Of a stretch of DNA of 16,285 nt, positions 7,350-16,285 are shown piece by piece. The first letter of the stretch is position 1. The number at the start of each line of letters is the position of its first letter. The position numbers and the translations under genes are program-made. The DNA is from Phanerodontia chrysosporium. Its lineage: Eukaryota > Basidiomycota > Agaricomycetes > Polyporales > Phanerochaetaceae. Below the pieces are notes generated by a model. The model did not search any database, was not told where the DNA came from, and saw only the letters and a program-made list of their open reading frames with translations. The stretch spans positions 1 to 16,285 of the forward strand of contig MJGA01000131.1 of assembly GCA_001910725.1 (NCBI GenBank), written 5' to 3'.

Positions 7350-10300
7350 CTATAGGTTGCTGCGCTCGCCGTCGTTCAGCGCGACAAGGTGCAGCATGTG
7401 GTCGACGACCTCCTCGGGCGTCGTGACGTGCCACGTCGCGAGCGTGCGCTTGCTGCTGTGCCCAACCGCAGTCGTGAACACCGCCTCGCGCTCGATTGCG
7501 AGCTCGACGGGCGCGAAGTTCGTGCTGTCTTCCTTGCCCGCGAGGAGCGTCACCGACAGCGGCGGCTCCATCACGACCTTCGACGATGTCGCCGAGGCGG
7601 CGGTCGGTGACGAGGGTGACGACGGGTTCTGGAACAAGAGCAAAGCGCGGAACATGTCCTCATCCGTCTATAAGGCGAGCGTCAAAACATCGCCTTCGGA
7701 AGTTATGAAGAAGACGAACCTTGTCGTCACCCGCGCAGAAGATGAACTCGGCGTCGGGTTGTAGTACAATATCCGCTTGACGATCTCGCCCTTGTTGACC
7801 GCGATCGGGCGCACCTCGAGGTTCTTCTTGCCGACAAGGACCTCAATCGGACGCTTGCGAGCCAAGTTGTTCTCGAGGAGATCCTGGCATTGTCTGCACT
7901 GGAACAGACTGCGACCATCGTTAACATCCTGTTTTCTGCGATCAGGGCTGCATACACTCACCCCCACTCTGGGTCACTGCTGCGGTAGTGCCAAGTAATC
8001 GAGCTCTTCTTGACCTCGATCTGGCTGCCGGTCGTGCGCTCGGTGTAGTACTTGAAGATCTCAAGGACCTCGCCCATCCAGCTCATGTCGAGGTTCTCGG
8101 TGAAGTTTCGCCAGGTGCTGCTGCCGGGCTCCCGGATGAAGCCGCCGTGCTCGGCACTCATGCCAAGGCCCTTGATGTGCCCGAGGTGCTGCTCGAGGAA
8201 CGCCTGGTCGCGGCCGGAAATGATGTACACGACGTTCTTCGGGTCCTCGGCAAGCTTCGTGAGCGCCTTGAGCGTGTTCTCGCTCGGGGTGGCCATGCTA
8301 GGGACCTTGACGATCGGCGCGAGCGTGCCGTCGTAGTCGAAGAGGAAGAGCCGCTTCTTCGCCTTGAGGTAGTAGTCCTCGAGGTGGTGCTTCGGGATGA
8401 AGGGTGTCTGCTTCGCAAGGTTCACCTTGCCGAGCTGCTCTAGAAGCAGCTTGGCGAGGTTCGCCGCCCATGTGTGTGAGGTGTGGGTCGTAACAACCTT
8501 GTAGAGCTTGTCATGGCGCTGAAGCTTCTCCTCTTGCGACATCGTCAAGCCGCGATGCATGGCGGCAGCAACCTCACCGAGATTCCATGGGTTGATCTGG
8601 AGCGCCTCGGACATGTTACTCGAGATACCCATGAACTCAGAGAGAACAAGAGGGCTCTTGTTGGTCCTGTCCTGAGCAATGACGAACTCCATAGACGTCG
8701 TGTTCATGCCGTCACGAAGGGGTGTAATGACACCAAGGTCGGCGACGCTCAAGAGGGCATAGAACTCGTCCTTCTTGATAGTCTGATGGCTATGAAACGA
8801 CTCATGTCAGCACTTAGTCTTTCGAGAAGAGGATAGTAACGTACTAGTGGTGGACAGGAATGAAGTCAAGAGAACCGTACTCTCCGTTAATATGGGCGAC
8901 GAGCTCAGAAACCTGGCGCTCGAGCTTCGGCGAATCCGTGAGGGCCGGCGAGGTGACTTGAATGAGGACGACGTTGCCGACCCACTCCGGGTAATCCTGC
9001 AAAAGCTTCTCGAATGCCCGGAGCTGACAGGAGAAGAGGTGGTCAGTAGACGTAACGAAGGCGGGCTGCACGCCTCATGTTACCTTCTGCACGACTCCCT
9101 TCACGACATCCAGTTTGTCACGTCCGACGATGATCTTCTTGCCCGCATACAGCGCCCTAAGCGCCTCGAGCTTCGGCTGGATTCCGGGACGCTGGAGGTC
9201 GCTCTTGACACGTTCAGCATCGACACCAACTGGGCACCAGTTGATGCTGGCGACGTGTCCCTGGACGTCGATGCCTCCGCGTGAAGTCGACTCGTACCCG
9301 CATACACGGACGCAGGTAGAGACAAAGTGCCGCGAATACGAGTAGGTCTGGAAGCAGATCAGGTTGGCACCAAGCATGCCGTCCAAAATCTCCTTGCGGC
9401 GGGGCAGACAACTGTAGTTATCGATCAGTATGCGCATGAACGCGCGCCAAACGGACTATCGCACCGGAAGACTTCGCTGCTCGGGAACGGTGTGTGGACA
9501 AACAGGCCGATTGCAGCATCGGGAAGTGCTTGGCGGAGGACGCCAGGAAGGATGAGCAGATGGTAGTCGTGTATCCAGATGAGGTCACCGGGTTTGTACA
9601 CCCGCTCGACGGCCCTCGCGAACGCCTCATTGACGGCGACATATGGTGCCCAATGGCTGTCAGCGCTGGCGTATTCGGTGGCTACATCTTGCCAGAGAAG
9701 GTAATGGAACAACGGCCAGAGCGCTATGGACGCGAACAGTTAGCTCACAGGGTAAGATGACGATAAGCGAATGGAAAATAACGGGTTAATTTTCAGTCAC
9801 GGAAGAGCGAAGAACCGAAGTCTCAGCGGAAGCGGAGAGACGTTACGGCAATCGCGGGGAGTAGATGGGAGGTTTTGAAGCTCGAAGAGGATGACAAGCA
9901 TGACTGATGACAGGCAATGGCAGAATAGGCAAGTCAGGAGGTTCCGAGCGGTAGAAGAGATCCAAAGGAAGTAACACGTGCGGTGAATTGAGAAGATCGG
10001 AAAGATAGAGTTGCACGATTAACGGTTGGGGATGATGTCAGGAGAAAGTGAATAGGTGCGGCCCGCTTTAGAATATATGCAGAGATGATATCATGCACAG
10101 AATCTGAACACGAGCAAAGTGAAAGTGGACAAAGCAATGCATGGATAGCGAATGCATTGCGACGAAAAGACCAAAAGCGTCCAGGCAAGCAAGACTCACT
10201 CTGTTTACAGTAGCCGTCGTAGTGTCCATGCGCCTGCTTATCGTCCAACCAGACGGGCACATACTCTATGTTCTTCCTCGGCTCGCCCTCGTCCTCTATG

Positions 10301-10887
10301 TGAGTGATAGCGTCGTCCTTGAGCAGGAGCTTCGTTCCCCGGGTGTTGACGACGCGCTCGAAAGCCTCCTTATCGGCGTCCGAGATGTCTTTGCTGGGTA
10401 TCTTGACGAGCTCGGACTGCCCCGCAGGGGTCGATGCGCCGCTGCCATTCGCCTGGGCTGATGCTGGTGCGGAGTAGACGTCGCCCGTCCAGCCGACGAA
10501 GAGCTGGTCGTGGGTCGCCGAGAGCGAGGTGATGCCAGAAACCATCGCAGAGTGCCCGTAACGGACGGCGACGTTCCATCGCTCGTCGCCTGCCTTCACG
10601 GAGGACCCGGCAGGTGCAGACTCGGCAGAGGGTGATGGCGGAATGTCACTGGCCTTGGCGGGCGGCGTCTGGGGCGGGCTTGGGATGCCGGGTTGCACGC
10701 CGCTCGACGAGCTGGAGCTGGCGGTCTTGAGCGTCGCGCTGAACGGGAGGTAGTGGGTTACGTGGATGATACGGCCAGAGAGCTCGATGCCCTTGGCGCG
10801 GTGCTCCTCCTCGAGCCTGCGTACTTGCTCGCGGACCTCTAGGAGGGAGAGCTCCTGGCGGCGCTGTGGTTCGGAGAACGAGTCCAT
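7350..10887 (-). CDS. TPS2: Trehalose-6-phosphate phosphatase (Tps2: GT20-like + HAD domain)
   Basis: Removes phosphate from trehalose 6-phosphate, the second step of trehalose synthesis, in the cytosolic Tps1/Tps2 complex. Seven exons: 10200-10887, 9465-9723, 9084-9411, 8845-9023, 7962-8789, 7720-7908, 7350-7667; all junction phases agree and give about 929 aa, near the 896 of yeast Tps2. Start is the first ATG of the frame, 10885-10887 (MDSFSEPQ). Residues about 35-620 are GT20-like (RIIHVTHYLPF, HYDGYCK, WIHDYHL, VGVDAERV, GRDKLDVVKGV, RDGMN), with a Ser/Pro-rich insert after the first strand; Lys replaces the Arg of true synthases in GVDRLD, as expected for the non-synthase Tps2 class. 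The HAD phosphatase shows FDYDGT (D636, D638), ISGRD, and GDDKTDEDMF split over exons 6/7. The GGG at 7756-7758 is one base short (NPDAEF-like text continues in the next frame), which as written cuts off the last HAD motif. Confidence 0.95.
9724..10199 (-). other. Unusually long (476 nt) first intron of TPS2
   Basis: Bounded by GTGAGT at 10199 and CCATAG at 9724, with a GCTAAC branch site about 18 nt before the end. Splicing joins HYDGYCKQ to TLWPLFHYLLW exactly as the family requires. All other introns of the gene are 52-60 nt. It contains a perfect 9-bp hairpin (10134-10142 with 10152-10160, 9-nt loop) about 40 nt after the 5' splice site and a CACGTG E-box at 9975-9980. The frame stays open through the 5' half of the intron until 9934, so retention would give a truncated N-terminal product. 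Confidence 0.9.
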
Positions 10888-11310
10888 GTCGAGCGTGGGT
10901 GGGCGGGGCGGGGCGGCGGGCGGGAAGGAGGAGGTGAAGGTCAAGTCAAAGGGCGTTGTGTGCACACGGATGGTCTTTTGTAATCTCTGGCAAGGAGGCC
11001 ATCGACCAGGGCACCCGTCCAGGAATGGCAACCCCCGAAAAGCGGGTATCCACACACGTCATCGGAAACCGCCCTCCCAGCCAATCACCGCCCGCGCTGT
11101 CGGGTCTGTCGGGCCTCGGTCGCCCCGCATGGCCCATCCTCCCGTGCGGCCTATTCTCGGCGTTTCCATCCGTCCCCGACGCCTTTCCTGGGACGTGCGC
11201 ATCCTGCGTTTGTCCGTCGTAGCGACAAGCTCTGCGAGCACGTTCTTTCGCGACGACGACTGCGACCGGGCGACGAACGTTGCTAGACTGCGTTCCAACG
11301 CGCGAAGCAC
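10888..11310 (-). promoter_or_regulatory. Presumed TPS2 promoter and 5' leader
   Basis: The 40 bases before the ATG are GC-rich and strongly pyrimidine-biased on the coding strand. A CCAAT sequence is at 11081-11085 (plus strand), about 195 bp from the start codon. I found no TATA box and no obvious CCCCT/AGGGG stress element. Start site not determinable. Confidence 0.35.
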
Positions 11311-12262
11311 ACAGTACGTACTTACTTTCCGCCATGCATGCCGCTATAGTAGCAGGTGGTCTCTCACCGCGTTCTGTTTCGCGTATTCCAGCATTTGTAG
11401 GCCTACCCTCCTGCAGGCTTGCCATCGGGGCCAGTACGGCCTGGCCATCGTCGTCGCTGCGGCGCGCCGAAACACGCGCACGAATTTGTATTTACAGGCA
11501 TGCCATCGCAGATGGCACATTCACGTTCCTGCGGCCAAGCGGAGCTGCATACAACGGCGGCGCCATTTTACCCGAGGTGAGTGCGCCCACAACTCCAGGA
11601 CTCAGCATCGAGAGGGACGTCGTTAATCGTCCGTGTCCACCCAAAGAGTTCACGTAAGGCTCGCAGGGTCCTCTCCTTGCGAAGCTCAGATATCCTTTGA
11701 TATCGTATGCTGCGCAGACGAATCTTGCACGATAATCGCCTAGTCTCGCCGCAATTCCCCTTAAGATCATCTACGTATGGTTTAGGCTGCTTTAGGTCGT
11801 CGACTGTCCCGGAACCCTGACCATCCTCGATACTATTTCTGAATGGGGCGATCGCCTCGCACGAAGATTGACAGCCTCCTTGATTCAGGGAACTCACTGT
11901 CCCTGGTGCCAGCATAAAATAACGTCAAGATCCTGCTTCGCCACCACGACCACGTCCCTTTCTCCGCGTCAAGCCCTGCAGCAATATTCGCGAAGACTGC
12001 CTCGTGCACACAAGGTTCGTCCGAGCGGAGACATTTATAATCACATTCTGCATATGTTATTTCGACAGCACCATAACGTACATCTACGACCCTCGACAAG
12101 ACGACATGACAAGCCACAGGGGACAGCCGTCCCGCGGTATTTATCGTATGGTTTAAGTGAACGCGTAGCGTATCGGATTTTTGGTCGTTCGATATATAGG
12201 TAGAGTGGGCATGGAGGACTGTATGGTCATGTTGTACAGACGGCGAGGAAAGAAGCGACAGT
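11311..12262. other. Intergenic between TPS2 and the Gbp2-like gene, no gene recognised
   Basis: A plus-strand frame from 11334 with a GTGAGT-type donor at 11577 and a possible acceptor (TTTACAG) at 11499 looks superficially like an exon, but the peptide matches nothing I know. The right half should hold the 3' untranslated region of the Gbp2-like gene. A long minus-strand frame into 11833 is only the read-through of its last exon in the wrong frame. Confidence 0.35.
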
Positions 12263-14577
12263 TCAGACCTCGGCCTGCATGGGAACAGTTTGACCGCCCT
12301 TTGCAGCGCCCGGGAGAAAGTGTGCCACCTGTCGTTGAAACGGACGTCCAATGGCCGGCCGCCGTACATGTACTGCTGGAATTTCGCTGCAACCAAATAT
12401 CAAAACGGGCTCGCGGTGTAACTAAACTCTATTTGCTCACCAATAGCGGTCTCAGCTTCAGCGACTTGAGCGAACTGCACGACACCGCAGCCCTTCGAGC
12501 GAGCGCCCTCGAAGAGGATCTCGGCAAGCTCGACTTGGCCGGTCGTCTCAAAGAGCTCCACAAGGTCTTCATTGGCAGTAGACCACGGCAGCTAGACATT
12601 GGTGTTAAACGATTGAAGAAACGAGTGACCTGAGATACTCACGTTGCGGACCATGATTTGCTGGCTGGGCTCAGCGTCGTATCCGGCACCGTAACCAGCA
12701 CCGAATCCAGCACCACCATAAGCGTGCATGCCGCCGCCCGTGGCCTGGTCGGGGCCAGAGTAGTCGGCGTAGAGGTTGTCCGAGAAATCGCGACCAGTGC
12801 CCGCTCCTGGAGCTCCTGGATAGGCGCCACGGAAACCGCCCCTGAAGCCGCCTCGGAAGCCTCCTCCGCGCAGACCACGCAGACCACCGCGCAAGCCACC
12901 ACGGTAGGCACCTGGCCCTGAAAGGCCAGCGTAACGATCCTGCGCTGGTATTGAGAACACGCTGGAGCTGCAAATACTCAAGTGACTTACCTCGCGAACC
13001 TCAAGAGTGCGACCGTACCATTCGAAACCATTGTACATACCTGATAGAGCATTAAACGATGTGTCAACAAGAGAACAACTATACTCGACTCACTGATGGC
13101 TTGTTGTGCATCCTTAGAGGTTTCAAAGATGACCGTACCTGACCCTTAGGACGGCCATCAGCACCAATGTTGATGTCGGCACGAATGATATTGCCAGCGG
13201 AGCGGAACAAGTCCTTCAGATCCTGCCAACCGGCTTGGTAGGGCAACTATATACAGTTTTCAGTGTCCCGCTCTAGAACCCGATGCGTAAGACCTACGTT
13301 GCCCACGTAGAGCTGGTTTCCTGGGTTGGTGCCAGCCGCGAAGTAGTTGTGGTGAGGAGGACGCGGAGGGGGGGCAGCGTGCAGACCCTGTCCAGCCATT
13401 GCCATACCTATCTTACCTGGGACAGGGGTGGCACCGAACCGTGACTCGTTTTCACGGTCCTGAGAATTATTTAGACAGATTGCAACACAATCATTGTACG
13501 GCTACTCACCTCACGAATGAAGACCGGTCGCCCGAGCAGTGGTTGTTCGGAAAGCTCGCGGATAGCACGCTGCGCATCCTCCTGAGAGGCAAATTCGACG
13601 ATGCTGAGGAGAAGTGTCAGTTCACATTTTCAGGCACAACAACGTGAGAGTCACATACCCGCATCCCTTCGATATGCCCGTCGGCGTGACAAGAACTTCG
13701 GCGAAGAGCACCTCACCAGCTATTATCCCAAAAGAAAGCTCCCATCAATAACCATCCTCACTCTCGCCATCCGTCAGTCAATAAACCGGAAAGTCCCCAG
13801 CAACTCCTGCGCCTGAGCAACGTCTGTGTCCGCGTGACTCTCCCCTGCGTAGCCCGCCGCGCCTCTGCTTTCGAATATAGCGAAAAACTAATCTGAGATT
13901 TCCCCAACCCACCTCCCTCATGAATTCCATCAGGTCCCTGTACTTGACGTCGTAGCTGAGATTGCCAAACGTAGACCCGATTTCGCGCTTGCTGACTTTG
14001 GCGAACTCAACGGCCTCTTCGTGTGGCGCGTTCATGGGACCTCCGAGTGAGCGTGCGAAAGGGTCTGCGGGTCTGCGGTCGCGGCTGCGCGAGCGAGAGC
14101 GAGAGCGGGAGACTTAGAGCGTGTACGGGAGCGACGAGAACGTCTACGGGGGAAGCAGAACGCTTCCGGGAGCGAGAGCGTGACCTCGACCTCGACCGCC
14201 TGCGACGCTGAGCAGATGACACATGAGCTCTACTGGAACAGTACTCATATGATGACTTGTATCGGTACTCACGTCGCCGTTCCGCCGTTCCTCAGGCTCC
14301 CAATGGTCGCTCCTGCGGCGTCCTATGTTTGACGGAATCAGCTTCACAAGAACGAACGTCTGGCAAACATTCACGCGTACCGGAGTCGCGTCTGTCGCGG
14401 TCCCTATCCCTGTCACGGTCGCGGTCCCTGTCCCTGTCCTTCACGTCTCGATCGCGCCTGTCCCTTCTGTCTCTGTCGCGGTCAACATCCCTGTCCCTGT
14501 CCCTTTCGCGGTCGCGGGTCCTTGTCGTCCATGTGTCATCCTTGATTTTTCATGTCGACGTCCATGGCTGAAGACAT
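12263..14577 (-). CDS. GBP2: Gbp2/Hrb1-like RNA-binding protein (RD/SR + 3 RRM + RGG)
   Basis: Nuclear shuttling mRNA-binding protein of the Gbp2/Hrb1 type, which in yeast works with THO/TREX in mRNA export and quality control. Eleven exons: 14381-14577, 14273-14322, 13909-14207, 13659-13719, 13510-13603, 13298-13459, 13094-13246, 12991-13040, 12643-12939, 12441-12591, 12263-12386; introns 50-65 nt except 13720-13908 (189). About 546 aa once small indels are allowed. Order: Arg-Asp dipeptide run (20-62), SR stretch (83-130), RRM1 (about 158-232: VYVGNL, SKGCGIVEF), RRM2 (284-358: LYVGNL, KGSGTVIF), RGG/Gly-rich block (365-445), RRM3 (450-525: [15 protein letters not shown]). Start ATG 14577 (or 14565). 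Frame breaks: 14546-14550, 14148-14152, 14107-14109, 13981-13983, 13967-13969, 13142, about 12306; each is one base and net phases at every intron then agree. The TGA at 12263 depends on the last one. Confidence 0.88.
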
Positions 14578-14862
14578 AGCGACCGCAAAGCGTGCTGGGA
14601 GCGGATGCAAGTGGTGGTGGTACAGTGAGAAGAGTCGACGGAGTCTGTTTTCCCTGAGCCGCCATTCGTCGGTCTCTGCATGGACTTTGATTTCTCACGG
14701 TCCCATCCCTTTCAGGAAGGTTATGTAGTTTGCGTCTGCTTGCTAAGCGCCTCCACTCTTCTTCTGCTTCTTCCTCCACGGTCCAATCGACCACAAGTTG
14801 TGAGCCTCAGTGTCCAAAGGTTATAGAAGATCGTCTACTACCTTTAGTCTCCGTTGCTCTCA
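14578..14862. promoter_or_regulatory. Shared divergent promoter, 285 bp
   Basis: The start codons of the Gbp2-like gene (minus) and the LRR gene (plus) are 285 bp apart and point away from each other, so both promoters and 5' leaders must share this interval. A CCAAT lies at 14783-14787, 80 bp from the LRR start. No TATA box seen. Confidence 0.5.
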
Positions 14863-16029
14863 ATGAGGCGATCTATCACATCGGCTCTGTCATCAAGCTT
14901 AGTCCTGGACAAGTCACGAACCGTTCACTTTTCGCCTGACAGAACACTGTACGGCGTCGCAGGTATGCGCCATGGTCCGGCTACGCCCCTTGACAGTGAA
15001 GTAGAATTTTATAGGCGCCAGGGAAGTATGTGATGCCATCGCCAGCAAGTCGACTGTCACCACGCTCGGCCTGCCCCACCACAAACTGGGCGACGAAGGC
15101 GCGTCGGAACTCTTTCGGTGGTTATGCTCTGGAAATGGACGGAACTATCGACTTCAAATTAGCGAACTCGACATCAGTGACAACGATATTGGCGATAAAG
15201 GACTGCAGCTATAGCCGAGTATCTGCTGAGAAATCGCAGATTGAAAGTCCTTACTTTATCGCGGGTAGGTCCCGCTCTCGCTCCATGAAATCTGCGTTAG
15301 ACTCATGGCATCTCAGAATAAATTTTCAATGGATGACTCTGTGCTTTCCAGCTTCGCAGATGCGGTCAACAGTTCACGATTACAGGACCTGGCTCTTAAC
15401 ACCGTACCTCACGGAGATGTCTTCGTCCCGCGCCTCCTTTCCCTACTCAATACACCGTATCTCAAGGCCATCCGCATATCGATGACCGGACTTACGGAGC
15501 GTTCTACATCTGCACTCACTCAGTTCATCGTTTCGCCTAGATGTCGACTTTATCGGCTAAAGTCTGAGCGGTAACTCCATCGGACAGTCTGGCGTCAATG
15601 CTGTCTTGGAAGCAATGCACCACAACTATTCGCTGCGGATGTGGAGCTTTTCGCCAATGCAGACGAGATTGATTACGCCTCGCGAAGAAGATGATCGAGA
15701 CACGTAACAACTCTCTGATCAACTGTGTCGCGAACGAGGCGGAGCACTCCTGCGCGCATCCCGGGTCGTTCTTCTACAACGAACTGAGAACAGCCCTGGG
15801 ACCCAGTCCCCGCCAACACCTTGAAACCAGACACATCGAACTCCCTCTCGAAATAAAGCAACACATCCTTACCTTCCTCGCGCCGCATCTATCAACGGCA
15901 CAATGCCTTCGTATCTTCGATTATGCTTCATCCCCTGCTACCCTTCCACTCCTATCCACATCATCCTCTCACAGTTGCCTCCCTGATCCCTCCGCTGTGC
16001 CTTTTGGCCTCTCCGCTGCCTCCTCCTAG
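14863..16029 (+). CDS. RNI-like leucine-rich-repeat protein, frame broken several times
   Basis: Start ATG 14863-14865 is the first after an in-frame TAG at 14845. The N-terminus (KSRTVHFSPDRTLYGV, then EVEFYRRQ) and the following repeats (LGLPHHKLGDEGASELF, SELDISDNDIGDKGL, LSGNSIGQSGVNAVLEA) are RNI-type LRRs of about 28 residues. One intron, 15265-15316 (GTAGGT...TCTCAG), separates LKVLTLSR from NKFSMDDS. The C-terminal part has ELPLEIKQHILTFLAPHLS, then AQCLRIFDYAS, a tail typical of basidiomycete RNI-like proteins. Frame breaks: 15021-15028 (unclear size), 15208 (G short), 15563 (extra T), 15641 (G short), 15685 (A short). After the TAG at 16027 the same frame stays open to TGA 16159-16161 and holds REVLRADWLLKVCCDAPDP, which looks like the usual family end, so the gene may reach 16161. 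LRR proteins of this type are adaptors; a specific role cannot be given. Confidence 0.7.
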
Positions 16030-16285
16030 AAGACTTGCGAGGGTGGCGTATGCATGGGCGCGGGGAACAGCCTGTCCTGCCGGCGCGAAGTGCTGAGGGC
16101 CGACTGGCTCTTGAAAGTCTGCTGCGACGCGCCGGATCCAAAGGTTGCTGCACTGATGTGACCGGCAGCAACTGAGGTCTACTGGGATAGCTGTCGAGTT
16201 TGGAAGAGACTTCATGTGGATGCAAGTCCACGAGCGCGTTCGCAGAACGAATCGATATCGGGATTTAGGAATTACGACATGAGAC
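16030..16285. other. Tail of the LRR gene, then unassigned right edge
   Basis: 16030-16161 continues the LRR frame beyond its first stop (see that entry). 16162-16285 shows no feature I can support. Confidence 0.4.

Noticed and set aside
10888..11055. Upstream extension of TPS2 to 11055
   Set aside because: The frame is open but begins with GTG; the first ATG is at 10885-10887 and the family N-terminus starts just after it.
11280..11657. Possible plus-strand gene upstream of TPS2
   Set aside because: Open frame with a donor-like GTGAGT, but no recognisable protein and no supporting second exon.
14257..14571. Plus-strand Ser-Arg/Ser-Leu-rich frame
   Set aside because: It is the antisense shadow of the Arg-Asp coding run of the Gbp2-like gene.
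12263..14577. Programmed ribosomal frameshifting in the Gbp2-like gene
   Set aside because: Seven sites of differing sequence and direction, including a compensating pair 14 bases apart, do not resemble a programmed site.
1..16285. CRISPR array, bacterial operon or phage features
   Set aside because: Nothing of the kind is present; gene structure is that of an intron-rich fungus.

Overview
The window looks like nuclear DNA from a filamentous basidiomycete, most likely an Agaricomycete. Genes are GC-rich and split by many 49-60 nt GT-AG introns with CTAAC/CTGAC-like branch sites. The recognisable gene families (Tps2, Gbp2/Hrb1, RNI-like LRR, F-box-like, a DUF6533-like fragment) fit that clade, and the left end is a chromodomain Ty3/Gypsy retrotransposon.

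Layout. 1-2590 (+): 3' part of a chromovirus (RNase H, integrase, chromodomain, polypurine tract, 3' LTR). 2591-5024: gene-poor stretch with a probable 203-bp solo LTR (2889-3091) and a minus-strand relic resembling DUF6533 membrane proteins (3416-3697). 5025-6070 (-): spliced F-box-like gene. 6201-6651 (-): small two-exon membrane protein. 7350-10887 (-): a seven-exon TPS2 gene for trehalose-6-phosphate phosphatase, with a 476-nt first intron. 12263-14577 (-): an 11-exon Gbp2/Hrb1-like mRNA-binding protein with RD/SR tail, three RRMs and an RGG block. 14863-16029 (+): RNI-like leucine-rich-repeat gene, head-to-head with the Gbp2-like gene over 285 bp. No operon-like logic links the genes; TPS2 (stress sugar metabolism) and GBP2 (mRNA export) look like ordinary conserved chromosomal genes beside a repeat-rich segment.

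Most striking: nearly every conserved gene carries single-base length changes that break the frame where the family motif plainly continues in the next frame, mostly one base short in a short homopolymer. They fall in TPS2 (before the last phosphatase motif), in the Gbp2-like gene (seven, several inside RNP motifs, two of them compensating), the LRR gene, the F-box-like gene and the retroelement. I read this as assembly homopolymer error more than real decay, but the sequence alone cannot settle it. I found no clearly new biological system. The more original observations are an 18-bp direct repeat in the LTR whose copies end exactly at the two borders of a 58-nt intron-like segment, and the long hairpin-bearing first intron of TPS2.
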